Assembly: GCA_946998115.1 (NCBI GenBank)
Contig: CAMPYB010000009.1
Location: forward strand, 1 to 40,152
Source: an uncultured Actinomyces sp.
Lineage (GTDB): Bacteria; Actinomycetota; Actinomycetes; Actinomycetales; Actinomycetaceae
Reading direction: 5' to 3'
Length of the DNA stretch: 40,152 bases
Shown: piece by piece, positions 8,866 to 17,341 of the stretch
Layout: each line of letters opens with the position of its first letter
How positions within the stretch are numbered: the first letter of the stretch is position 1
Notes under the pieces: model-generated
Database searches by the model: none
The model's input: only the letters and a program-made list of their open reading frames with translations
What the model was told of the DNA's origin: nothing
Made by a program: the position numbers and the translations under genes

Positions 8866-9432
8866 ATGCATAAAAACCGAAATAAACATAATAAAAAATA
8901 TTTATTACTTTTTATGTGCATACTAATATTCACTTGTATTCTATGCACACAAATCACATTTTTTGCTCATGATTCCTGTATCTATGTACCAAAACAATAC
9001 GAAGAAATAATTAAAAAATCAGGTAATATTTGTCCAAATGTTAATGCTGATATTATAGCGACACTTGTTGAACATGAAAGTAAATGGAATAACAATGCTA
9101 TTTCACAAGTCGGCGCAAAAGGTATCGTACAATTTTTACCTTCAACTTTTAAAACAGTTGGAATAGATGCTGATGGTGATGGCAAAGCTGATATAAATAA
9201 TCCTAAAGACACTATTTATTCAGCAGCTAACTGGCTTTGTCAATTAGATGCACAAATGCAGAAAAATATTGATTCAGGCAAAGTAACAGGAAATAGTCTG
9301 GAACTTGCATTAGCGGCTTATAATGCAGGGCCGAATGCTGTATTAAAATATGGTGGAATACCGCCCTTTTCTGAAACCCAAAATTATGTAACAAATATTA
9401 TAGAACATGCACATCTGCCAAGATGTAAATAG
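8866..9432 (+). CDS. Membrane-anchored lytic transglycosylase (SLT domain)
   Basis: Cleaves peptidoglycan glycan strands, leaving anhydro-muramyl ends. Residues 10-32 form a signal anchor. The SLT core starts at about residue 60: VEHESKWNNNAISQVGAKGIVQ contains the catalytic Glu followed by Ser, then QFLPSTF, and AAYNAGPNAV near residue 150 completes the family pattern. A Ca-loop-like DADGDGKADINNP sits in the middle, as in other actinobacterial SLT proteins. The ATG directly follows the stop of the upstream gene and has no ribosome-binding site of its own outside that gene, so expression is probably coupled. At 188 residues it is close to a minimal enzyme with no extra wall-binding domain. 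Confidence 0.9.
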   Translation: MHKNRNKHNKKYLLLFMCILIFTCILCTQITFFAHDSCIYVPKQYEEIIKKSGNICPNVNADIIATLVEHESKWNNNAISQVGAKGIVQFLPSTFKTVGIDADGDGKADINNPKDTIYSAANWLCQLDAQMQKNIDSGKVTGNSLELALAAYNAGPNAVLKYGGIPPFSETQNYVTNIIEHAHLPRCK

Positions 9433-9584
9433 ACAAAAGTAAACGAAATATTTTACAAAAAGTATAAAATTTGAAATAAATACTTGAATATCATTGCTTT
9501 TATAAATTCTTATATTTACAACAAAATGTATAATATATTTTACATATTTGCTCGTTTAGACTCATAGTCATACGCTTTAAATTT

Positions 9585-10868
9585 TTAGTATAAAAAAGGA
9601 CAACCTATTATTTTTTCATACATACTTTTAGCTGAACTGTCAGTTAAACTTGCTAATTGATCAACTATAACTCTATGCTTACCATATTCATCAGCCATAT
9701 CCCATTCAAATTTAAAAATAGGGTCTAAGTATTTTGAGCTATTAGGATTTTCAGTAAAATATTCAAACAAATCTATTAAAATTTTTTGTTCCCATTTATG
9801 ATTTTCTTTACGTTCAAGAGGAACCATAATGTTATATGCAGCTATTCCTTTTAAAATTTCAATTTCAGCTAAAATTTCTTTTGGAACAACAATTTCACCA
9901 AAATATCTTCCTAAAAGATTATTTTTGTTATTATCTTTTGTACTTTCACAAGCTTTTACGCAAAAATGACTTATTAATTCACTAGTCATATTTTTAAGTG
10001 AAGCCAAATCTGTATATGAACCGTCAAATTTACTCATCCAATAAAATTTTTTAAGTAAACGCTCAAATGCATCAAATAATTCTTTTTGACTGTCCACAGT
10101 TTTATATCTACGACTTGTGCATTCTACAATTTTTTGAATAATAGCATCATTATACAATTTTTGCAGATCAGTTCCACCTATCTTCACAGAATCTTCAAGA
10201 TCATGCACACAGTAAGCTATATCATCGGATAAATCCATAATTTGCGCTTCAATACACTTCTTATAAGGCACAGTTTCTTTTCTCATCCAGTTAAAGATCT
10301 TCAAATCATCTTCATATACACCAAATTTATGCGCTTTTTCATCATTCAATTTTGGCGGATTTTTTGCGCTCCAAGGATACTTACAAGTCGCATCAAGTAC
10401 AGCTCTAGTTAAATTTAATCCATAATTTTTGTTATTTCTAAAAATTTTTGGCTCTAGTCTTACTAGCAATCTGAAAGTTTGAGCATTTCCTTCAAATCCT
10501 CCAATATGCTTAGCAACCTCATTTAACGCTGTTTCACCATTGTGCCCATATGGAGGATGCCCTATATCATGAGCTAAACATGCAGTATCAACAATATCAG
10601 GGTTTACTCCCAAAAAATTAGCAAGTGCTCGTCCGATTTGCGCTACTTCTAGAGAATGAGTAAGCCTTGTGCGAGTAAAATCATCATATTGAGGTGCAAC
10701 TACTTGAGTTTTTCCTTCTAAACGACGCAAACCCGATGAATGTATTACGCGCGCTCTGTCTCTTTCAAAATCACAACGCCAAGTGTTAAAATGATTTTCT
10801 TCCACAAATCTTTCGCGACATGAAAAATCGTAAACAGAATTTTCAGCATTTTTCTCATTAATATTCAT
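9585..10868 (-). CDS. dgt: dGTP triphosphohydrolase-like HD protein
   Basis: Hydrolyses dNTPs to nucleoside and triphosphate, limiting the dNTP pool. The 427 residues show the HD-domain metal ligands in order: RLTHSLEVAQIGRALA (first His), ACLAHDIGHPPYGHNGE (His-Asp plus downstream His), and MDLSDDIAYCVHDLEDS (last Asp). The N-terminal RERFVEENHFNTWRCDFERDRARVIHSSGLRRLEGKTQV is typical of Dgt. The C-terminal half resembles actinobacterial Dgt. It starts 93 bp from the divergent GH13-like gene, with which it may share a regulatory region. Confidence 0.94.
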   Translation of the reverse strand: MNINEKNAENSVYDFSCRERFVEENHFNTWRCDFERDRARVIHSSGLRRLEGKTQVVAPQYDDFTRTRLTHSLEVAQIGRALANFLGVNPDIVDTACLAHDIGHPPYGHNGETALNEVAKHIGGFEGNAQTFRLLVRLEPKIFRNNKNYGLNLTRAVLDATCKYPWSAKNPPKLNDEKAHKFGVYEDDLKIFNWMRKETVPYKKCIEAQIMDLSDDIAYCVHDLEDSVKIGGTDLQKLYNDAIIQKIVECTSRRYKTVDSQKELFDAFERLLKKFYWMSKFDGSYTDLASLKNMTSELISHFCVKACESTKDNNKNNLLGRYFGEIVVPKEILAEIEILKGIAAYNIMVPLERKENHKWEQKILIDLFEYFTENPNSSKYLDPIFKFEWDMADEYGKHRVIVDQLASLTDSSAKSMYEKIIGCPFLY

Positions 10869-10961
10869 AACAATTTAATATTATCTTTAAAATAGTGGAA
10901 AAAATATGATTTTTAGTGATAAATTTTTTATGTGTCTTTTTATTTATGAACTGGACGAAAA

Positions 10962-12212
10962 ATGAATTCAAAGGAAAAATACTCAAAAATATCTCTGATA
11001 CACAAACACAGTAATATACCTGATGTTTGGTGGAATGATTGTATAATATACGAGTTGCCTTTCCCGTCAAGCGAAAGCGATTTACAATTGTTCGCTAAAT
11101 CATGCCATGATTTAGTGCAACTGGGAATAAACGCAATATTAATCAGACCGTCAAAAATAGATTTCAATAATTCAAAAGATTTTATTAAAGATTTTATTGA
11201 TATATTTCATAGAGTCGGCTTAAAAGTAATAATGCAACTTTCTGGACCTTCTCATGTAAATGATAATACAGAAAAGTTTTCTTCACCATATATAGGTTTT
11301 GAAATTAGTTCCACGGAAGTTTTAAATAGAGCAAAAACTGCTATAGAAAATGGCGTTGACGGTATTGATCTAGGATTAATTCTCGAAGAAAATATGCGAA
11401 GTCAAACGACAATTGATAGCGTACGTTTCAACAGACTTATGACTAGACTTAAAAAAATAATTTCATGCTCAAATAAACAAATACTAATAAGTGCCACTAC
11501 TTCTAATCAAAGAGAAAATATTGAGTACCATATTAAAAATAATTTTATAGATATGTTGCGCACTGACAATTTCGTTCATGCGCCTTTTAGCGCTAAAGCT
11601 TTTCTAAATAAAATTCGTGAAGTATATGAAGTATCAGATTCTATAAATTACCCTTATTCATGGCACTACCAAATACATGATTCTCTAAATAAAAATTATC
11701 CAAATTCCACTTCATGGTCAAAAACTTCTGACAACATTAAAAATAGAATTAGTTCTTTGCAATTGTTATTTTTAGCTCTTCCAGGATCTACTTATATTGA
11801 TTATTATGATGAACTATCATTAGACACTTTATGGAAATCAAAACCTTTCTGTCAAACATATGAACATGCACAGTTAATTTTCTCAGATCAAAAATCTATG
11901 CAATATTCACCATGGAAAAGTTATAAAAAAGCATTGCTTGTACGTACTCAACACAATATGGGTCTTGGAACATTAGCTAATATTGAAGGTTTTCCTTGGG
12001 CTAATGACGACACATTAGTTTTAGTTTGTGAACACATATATGTAATAACGAATATGTCCAGCGAGCAAATAATTATTCCAAATGACTTTGAACTGCTTGT
12101 AGCAAGTCGAACTAGTCTTGAAAAGCAATATCATGAAAATAATGATAGTTATAAAAAGCAAGAAACAATTTTGCCTCCGGAAACTACAGCATGGTTTATA
12201 CGCAAAGAATAA
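10962..12212 (+). CDS. GH13 alpha-glucosidase-like protein without key catalytic residues
   Basis: The fold of a GH13 enzyme is traceable: WWNDCIIYE at about 24-32 (family WWRDAVIYQ), LVQLGINAILIRP (beta2), FHRVGLKVIMQL (beta3), NGVDGIDLGL (beta4), ILISATTSN (beta5), YQIHDSL (beta7), LALPGSTYIDYYDELS, and a C-terminal beta domain ending LPPETTAWFI. The beta4 nucleophile Asp is Gly138 and the adjacent Arg is Asp136; the beta5 acid/base Glu is Ala178. Only His239-Asp240 of beta7 remains. It is also short (416 against about 530-560 residues), lacking most of domain B. Hydrolysis by the normal mechanism is therefore unlikely; carbohydrate binding or a regulatory role is possible. The ATG is preceded by a weak GGAC. 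Confidence 0.78.
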   Translation: MNSKEKYSKISLIHKHSNIPDVWWNDCIIYELPFPSSESDLQLFAKSCHDLVQLGINAILIRPSKIDFNNSKDFIKDFIDIFHRVGLKVIMQLSGPSHVNDNTEKFSSPYIGFEISSTEVLNRAKTAIENGVDGIDLGLILEENMRSQTTIDSVRFNRLMTRLKKIISCSNKQILISATTSNQRENIEYHIKNNFIDMLRTDNFVHAPFSAKAFLNKIREVYEVSDSINYPYSWHYQIHDSLNKNYPNSTSWSKTSDNIKNRISSLQLLFLALPGSTYIDYYDELSLDTLWKSKPFCQTYEHAQLIFSDQKSMQYSPWKSYKKALLVRTQHNMGLGTLANIEGFPWANDDTLVLVCEHIYVITNMSSEQIIIPNDFELLVASRTSLEKQYHENNDSYKKQETILPPETTAWFIRKE

Positions 12213-12309
12213 AAACTAAACGATTTTGTTTATGACATAAGTTCTATATAATACAAAAGTTTTGTTGCATTCTTATTCATCTATATAAAGAAATTTATTT
12301 TCCAGCATT

Positions 12310-13401
12310 CTACTTGTTATGTATTGAGCATTTAGGTAATGAGCCAGTTTTTCCTGCAGATATATTTTCTACAGCTTTTTTAGCCTGTTCAATTTTTTCA
12401 ACAGGTATAAGTCTCACACCTTTAATATTTGCTTTCATTGCTTCTGAGCAATTTTCTTTAGGCAACAAAAACCATTTTATATTTTCTTTTTTAGCACCTA
12501 AAATTTTATATTTGACACCACCTATTTCGCCTACATATCCATTAGGTGATATTGTTCCAGTTCCAGCAATATTCACATTACCCAAAAAAGGCTTAGGAGA
12601 AATTATATCTAATATTGCTAGTGAAAACATCAATCCAGCTGAAGGTCCTCCTATATCGCTTAAAGTAAATTTAATTTTTTCAGGAAAATCATATTTCGTT
12701 TCTAAAACTACTCCAAGCCTGGAACCTCTGTTACCATTTATTGCCCCATCAATTGGTTTCAAAGTTTTACCATCAAAAATTAAAGTTTTATTTTTACGCA
12801 TTATTTCCATTCTTATATTACTACCAGGTTTTGTTTGCGCTAATAAATCATAAAAGTCTTTAACATTTGAAGCACTAGCTTTACGCACAGTTTCAATTGA
12901 TAAAATTTTGTCACCTTTTTGTAATTTTTTATAAAAACTCGAATCTTTAGTAATATCATTTACTGTTATTTCAGAGTTCACAACTTTACCTATTTGTGAA
13001 AAAGCTGAAACAATAGCACTTTGTTGAGACATTAACATTTGCGCTTTATTGAATGCATTTATTTGTTTTTGAGTAACATTTTTTGGAAAAACATTTTCAT
13101 AAGGTTTTATATCTTCTTCATCGTCAAACCAAGCTTTAATTAGTCTTATGCCATTTATATAACTATCAGGACCGCCCTCTTGAGAAACAGTCGTTAAATG
13201 CAACTGCCCTTTAGCTTCCTTACGCTTTTGTCCTACAATTTGAATTAAATAGTTATTTTCATCTATCTTACCTAAAGTATTCAAAGTAGGACCTGCGGAA
13301 TATATAACATATGAATAATTAGTGAATAATCCTATAATAACCAACAAAATTACAATTAATATTGCAAATATTTTACAAATTTTTTTCATAGAATTATTCA
13401 T
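12310..13401 (-). CDS. PDZ and Lon-type (S16) membrane serine protease, YlbL family
   Basis: Secreted or membrane-tethered protease. Residues 8-30 are a signal anchor, the PDZ-like domain covers about 150-220 (SSFYKKLQKGDKILSIETV), and the C-terminal S16 domain contains GGPSAGLMF with catalytic Ser254 and GGVKYKILGAKK with the catalytic Lys299; the Ser-Lys spacing matches that of Lon. YlbL-type proteins act outside the membrane, in Bacillus in processing or clearing a cell-division inhibitor; the substrate here is unknown. GAGAGAAG precedes the ATG. In actinobacteria it is often beside the Zincin_2 gene, as here, divergently. Confidence 0.92.
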   Translation of the reverse strand: MNNSMKKICKIFAILIVILLVIIGLFTNYSYVIYSAGPTLNTLGKIDENNYLIQIVGQKRKEAKGQLHLTTVSQEGGPDSYINGIRLIKAWFDDEEDIKPYENVFPKNVTQKQINAFNKAQMLMSQQSAIVSAFSQIGKVVNSEITVNDITKDSSFYKKLQKGDKILSIETVRKASASNVKDFYDLLAQTKPGSNIRMEIMRKNKTLIFDGKTLKPIDGAINGNRGSRLGVVLETKYDFPEKIKFTLSDIGGPSAGLMFSLAILDIISPKPFLGNVNIAGTGTISPNGYVGEIGGVKYKILGAKKENIKWFLLPKENCSEAMKANIKGVRLIPVEKIEQAKKAVENISAGKTGSLPKCSIHNK

Positions 13402-13609
13402 CTTCTCTCAAAAACACACGTAAAATTTTAGTATCGTAAATACAAATTTTAATATTACATTATTTATAAAAAATTAAATACAATTATTTATATATTCACA
13501 CAAGTATTACTATATTTTTAAAGAAAAATTAATCATTTTATTTTTATTCCGACTACAATATATATAGAATTTGAAGTAGTAATATTTAGTTATAATTGTT
13601 GGAGCGTAT

Positions 13610-15091
13610 ATGCCTGAAGATAATTCTTATGAAAATGACGAAACTTGGAAAAAAATGTTGGAATCAATCTTTGGTGCCGAAAAAGCTGAACAAATGTTTT
13701 CGCAAATGGAAAATAATGGAATTGATCCAAATAAAATTATTGATTCTTCAATTTTGCCTACGAATTCTTCACAAATAAACTTCCTTGCGCAACACATTAA
13801 AAATATATTATCAGATAAATCAGGACCTATAAATTGGAAATTGACTAAAGAAATAGCTCTAAAGAACGGCGATATTCATCTTGACACGCTCAACGCTAAA
13901 GATGCAAATGTTGCAAAAAATTGCTTACAAACAGCAAACTTATGGCTAGACAGTGTTACAGCTCTTCCCCCAGCACATGCGGATTATAAAACTTGGACAA
14001 GACAAGATTGGATAGAAAACACTCTTAAAAAGTGGAAACTTCTTTTTGAACCAATCGCTACTAATTATTCAAAAACATTAACCGATCAATTAATCGATAA
14101 GCTACCTCCAAATATGGAATCAGCTATGCCTGGTTATATGATTTTTAAAACAGAAGATGGAGAAGAAACACCATCAGATAAAGATAATGGCATGATGTTT
14201 TCTTCTTCTCCGAAAGATGTAATGAAAAGCATGATGTCTCTTTTATTCGCATATAAAATTGGTAACGCTTGCGTCAATATTTCAAAAAAAATATTCAGCA
14301 GTAATGATATAGGTATGCAATTAACAGAAACACCAACTACAGCATTACTTATAAATAATATCAAAACGTTTGCTAATGATTTAGACACAGATTTTGAACT
14401 TGTTACACAATATTTATCAGTAATTGAATGCGCATATTCCAGACTATTCAATTCCGTACCATGGCTTACATCAAGTATTGAAAATGCAATAGAAAGCTAT
14501 GCATCACATATACAAATCGACTTAGATTCAATGCTATCTATAGTAGAAGATACCGCGTCGATAAGTATGCCTCTTCCTTTTGATGGCAATGAAATTTCAC
14601 AATTCATGCATTTAGAAACAAGCGAAGAACAAGTACAAGCACAAGATAAATTAGAATTTCTATTAGCTATAGCTCAAGGATGGGTTGATGAAGTGTGCCA
14701 TAATGTTCTGATCGCTTACTTACCTCAAGCTTTACCATTATGCGAAATGATACAACGTCACAGAGTCACACAAGGTCCTACAGAATATGCTTTTAAACAA
14801 CTTGTGAATTTTGAAATATCACCAAAAGCTACACGCGAAGCAAGAAAACTTTGGAATTTTATTTTAAAAAATACAGATATGCAACAGCGTGATAACTATT
14901 GGTCTCATCCTGATATTGCTCCTCATATGGATGATCTTGATAATATTGAAGATTTCTTCAAGAAGCGAAAAATACAAAAAGAAAAAGATGAAGCTTTAGA
15001 TTGTGATATTCAAAAATTATTTGATGGAACACTCGGATATGCAGATGGTTTATCACCAAATACTGATTCAGAAGGCGATCAAAAAGCTTGA
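13610..15091 (+). CDS. Zincin_2 (DUF2342) protein with degenerate zinc motif
   Basis: Homologue of the actinobacterial 'zinc-dependent metalloprotease' family, 493 residues. Recognisable blocks are PGYMIFKTED, the segment RLFNSVPWL, then QGWVDEVCHN, IQRHRVTQGPTEYAFKQLV, and the C-terminal YWSHPDIAPHMDDLD. In active members RLFxxVPWL is directly preceded by HExAH; here residues 272-276 are I-E-C-A-Y, so Glu273 stays but both zinc-binding His are lost. The fold seems intact and the frame is unbroken, so this is a retained pseudoenzyme rather than a pseudogene. TTGGAGCG precedes the ATG. The neighbouring divergent YlbL-type protease is a common partner. Confidence 0.85.
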   Translation: MPEDNSYENDETWKKMLESIFGAEKAEQMFSQMENNGIDPNKIIDSSILPTNSSQINFLAQHIKNILSDKSGPINWKLTKEIALKNGDIHLDTLNAKDANVAKNCLQTANLWLDSVTALPPAHADYKTWTRQDWIENTLKKWKLLFEPIATNYSKTLTDQLIDKLPPNMESAMPGYMIFKTEDGEETPSDKDNGMMFSSSPKDVMKSMMSLLFAYKIGNACVNISKKIFSSNDIGMQLTETPTTALLINNIKTFANDLDTDFELVTQYLSVIECAYSRLFNSVPWLTSSIENAIESYASHIQIDLDSMLSIVEDTASISMPLPFDGNEISQFMHLETSEEQVQAQDKLEFLLAIAQGWVDEVCHNVLIAYLPQALPLCEMIQRHRVTQGPTEYAFKQLVNFEISPKATREARKLWNFILKNTDMQQRDNYWSHPDIAPHMDDLDNIEDFFKKRKIQKEKDEALDCDIQKLFDGTLGYADGLSPNTDSEGDQKA

Positions 15092-15224
15092 GAAATCATA
15101 TAACGCGTATAAATATTTTATGCGCATACAAATAATTACAAGGATTATAGTTTTAACATATAATCTGCTGTTGAAATTTTCTGTGTAGATGCTATATGTC
15201 GACACTATGATTTCTAGTAATAAA

Positions 15225-16916
15225 TTATGATATTCCAACGAACCATTTACGTATAGTATCTATTCTATCTTGTATCTGTTCTATACTCGCTTGAGCTATT
15301 GCAGGTCCTGAACATTTATGTCGCAGTTGCAAATGCACTGTAGCATGTGACTGATTAGTATTTCTAGCCCAAGTAGCAACTAGTTGACTCAATTCTTTTC
15401 GTAATTTAGCTCTTATTTTATAATCAGAAATTTTAGAATTTTCTTCACGCTGAATTCGTTTTTTTTCAGCTTGTTGCTGAATTTTAATTTGCTCAGCTTG
15501 GTGCGCTTTCAAAAGTTTAGCTACTTGATCTTGCGAGAGCAACCCTGGAATACCCAAAAAATCAGCTTCCTGAGATGAACCAGTATATGTACTCAAACCA
15601 AATTGACTACCTTCAAAAAGAACACTATCAAATTGTGCTTGACTTCCTAACACCTCATATTGCGACAATAATTCATCACTAGCTTTCTCTTTCCTATTAG
15701 CGTTAGATAAATCTTCAAAAAAATCTTCTTCTTTATTTTCAATATTTAAAGCATGATTTCTTTCTTCTTCCATATTTGCAGCTAAATAGAGAAGAGGTCT
15801 GACTGATGGTAAAAATATTGAAGCAATTTCACCTTTACGTCTAGCTCTAACAAATCTACCAATAACTTGAGCAAAAAATAAAGGAGTGCAAGCAGAAGTA
15901 GCGTATATACCGACACATAATCTTGGCACATCAACCCCTTCTGAAACCATACGCACAGCAACCATCCATTTGGTGTCACTTTTAGCAAATTCATCTATTT
16001 TATCACTTGATTTATCATCATCAGATAAAACTAGAACAGCTTTTTCACCAGTTATTTCTCGTATTTGTTTAGCATAAGCTCTAGCAGCATTTTGGTTACT
16101 CGCAATTACTAATCCTCCAGCATCAGGTATTAGCCTACGCACCTCATTTAAACGCTGATCAGCAGCATTTATCACATCAGGTATCCAATCACCTTTAGGA
16201 TCTAAAGCAGTTTTCCACGCTTGTTTTTCAGCATCTTTAGTAGTTTCTTCGCCTAATTGCAAAAACATTTCTTCACCGGCTTTATTGCGCCAATGCATAT
16301 TTCCAGAATAAGACATAAACATTACAGGCCTTACGACTCCATCACGTAAAGCATCACCATAATTATATGTAAAATCTGAAGTGCTTCTTTTAATTCCTTG
16401 CGCATCTTCAACATAAGTTACATAAGGAATAGGATTGTTATCAGATCTAAAAGGAGTACCTGTAAGAGAAAGCCTTTTTACAGCTTTTTCATAAGCGACA
16501 CCTATTGCTTGTCCCCACGATAAAGCATCACCACCATGATGTATTTCATCCAAAATCACAAGTGTTTTATGCAATTGCGTATAATCTCTATGCAAAATAG
16601 GATTTGCAGCAACCTGTGAATAAGTAACTGCCATTCCTTGAAAAAAAATTCCTAAATTTATTTGACTATTAGAAAAATCTGGGTCCAATTGTATAGAAAA
16701 CTTTCCGGCAGATGTCGCCCACTGATATTTTAAATGTTGTGTTGGACAAACAACTACTATTGCATTTATTATTTTTTCATCCAGTAATTTACGCGCAATT
16801 GTCAAAGCAAACGTTGTTTTACCAGCACCAGGAGTGGCAACAGTCATAAAATCTTTAGAAGTTTTTTGAAAATATTTATTAAAAGCCAATTGCTGCCAAT
16901 GACGTAATTCATTCAT
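15225..16916 (-). CDS. DEAD/DEAH-box (SF2) helicase
   Basis: ATP-dependent nucleic-acid helicase of the restriction-enzyme/UvrB-like ResIII type, 563 residues. Motif Q region LRHWQQLAFNKYF, Walker A TPGAGKTT with Lys33, motif II LDEIHHGGD, motif III SLTGTPFRSD, and the second RecA domain with VRMVSEGVDVPRL and motif VI QVIGRFVRARRKG. A coiled-coil, Gln/Lys-rich region (about 470-510) and a C-terminal helical part ending RIDTIRKWFVG follow. The DUF3039 gene lies 66 bp upstream on the same strand, a conserved actinobacterial pair. TAAAAT five bases before the ATG and no Shine-Dalgarno suggest a possible leaderless start. It looks like a chromosomal housekeeping helicase rather than part of a restriction system. 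Confidence 0.92.
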   Translation of the reverse strand: MNELRHWQQLAFNKYFQKTSKDFMTVATPGAGKTTFALTIARKLLDEKIINAIVVVCPTQHLKYQWATSAGKFSIQLDPDFSNSQINLGIFFQGMAVTYSQVAANPILHRDYTQLHKTLVILDEIHHGGDALSWGQAIGVAYEKAVKRLSLTGTPFRSDNNPIPYVTYVEDAQGIKRSTSDFTYNYGDALRDGVVRPVMFMSYSGNMHWRNKAGEEMFLQLGEETTKDAEKQAWKTALDPKGDWIPDVINAADQRLNEVRRLIPDAGGLVIASNQNAARAYAKQIREITGEKAVLVLSDDDKSSDKIDEFAKSDTKWMVAVRMVSEGVDVPRLCVGIYATSACTPLFFAQVIGRFVRARRKGEIASIFLPSVRPLLYLAANMEEERNHALNIENKEEDFFEDLSNANRKEKASDELLSQYEVLGSQAQFDSVLFEGSQFGLSTYTGSSQEADFLGIPGLLSQDQVAKLLKAHQAEQIKIQQQAEKKRIQREENSKISDYKIRAKLRKELSQLVATWARNTNQSHATVHLQLRHKCSGPAIAQASIEQIQDRIDTIRKWFVGIS

Positions 16917-16982
16917 CTACAATTTTACTTTCAAATTTGAAGAAAATAATATAAAAAAATATTAAAAATAAAAATCTATTTT

Positions 16983-17267
16983 TTAAGGAGCAAAAGGCCA
17001 ATTAGGTCTATTAGTAAAATCTGAATATTTCTCAAACAATTCTTTACACACAGGGCATATCGGAAAATCTTTAGGATTCCGTTTAGGACACCAAACTTTA
17101 CCGCATAAAGCAACAACAGTTGTACCTGGTAAAATAGGTGCATCTATTTTCTTAGATACATAATGAGCGAAACGATCACCATCGCCATCATTTTTATCCA
17201 GTTTTTCTTCTGTTTTTTCAATCACAGATATTGAACTGGAAGTATCTTGATCATATTCAGCAAACAT
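16983..17267 (-). CDS. DUF3039 family zinc-ribbon protein
   Basis: Small actinobacterial protein (94 residues) of unknown function. The conserved part is DRFAHYVSKKIDAPILPGTTVVALCGKVWCPKRNP, then ICPVC; the two Cys pairs (CGKVWC and CPVC) can form a zinc ribbon. I start it at ATG 17267 because GGAGGG lies just upstream (17271-17279 on the plus strand); the frame continues upstream to 17291 without support. It probably works with the helicase encoded 66 bp downstream, a pairing seen across actinobacteria; a nucleic-acid role is inference. Confidence 0.9.
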   Translation of the reverse strand: MFAEYDQDTSSSISVIEKTEEKLDKNDGDGDRFAHYVSKKIDAPILPGTTVVALCGKVWCPKRNPKDFPICPVCKELFEKYSDFTNRPNWPFAP

Positions 17268-17341
17268 ATTTTCCCTCCACAACAAAATCATCTGTTATAT
17301 TGTAACATTTATTTCAATACTTTATGAAAGAGTAATTTATT

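Noticed and set aside
15105..15125. Hairpin GCGTATAAA / TTTATGCGC as terminator between convergent genes
   Set aside because: The loop is only three bases, one pair is G-U, and no T-tract follows on either strand; left out of the feature list.
15225..17267. Helicase plus DUF3039 as a defence or restriction module
   Set aside because: No nuclease, methyltransferase or mobile-element signs; the pair is a conserved housekeeping neighbourhood in actinobacteria.
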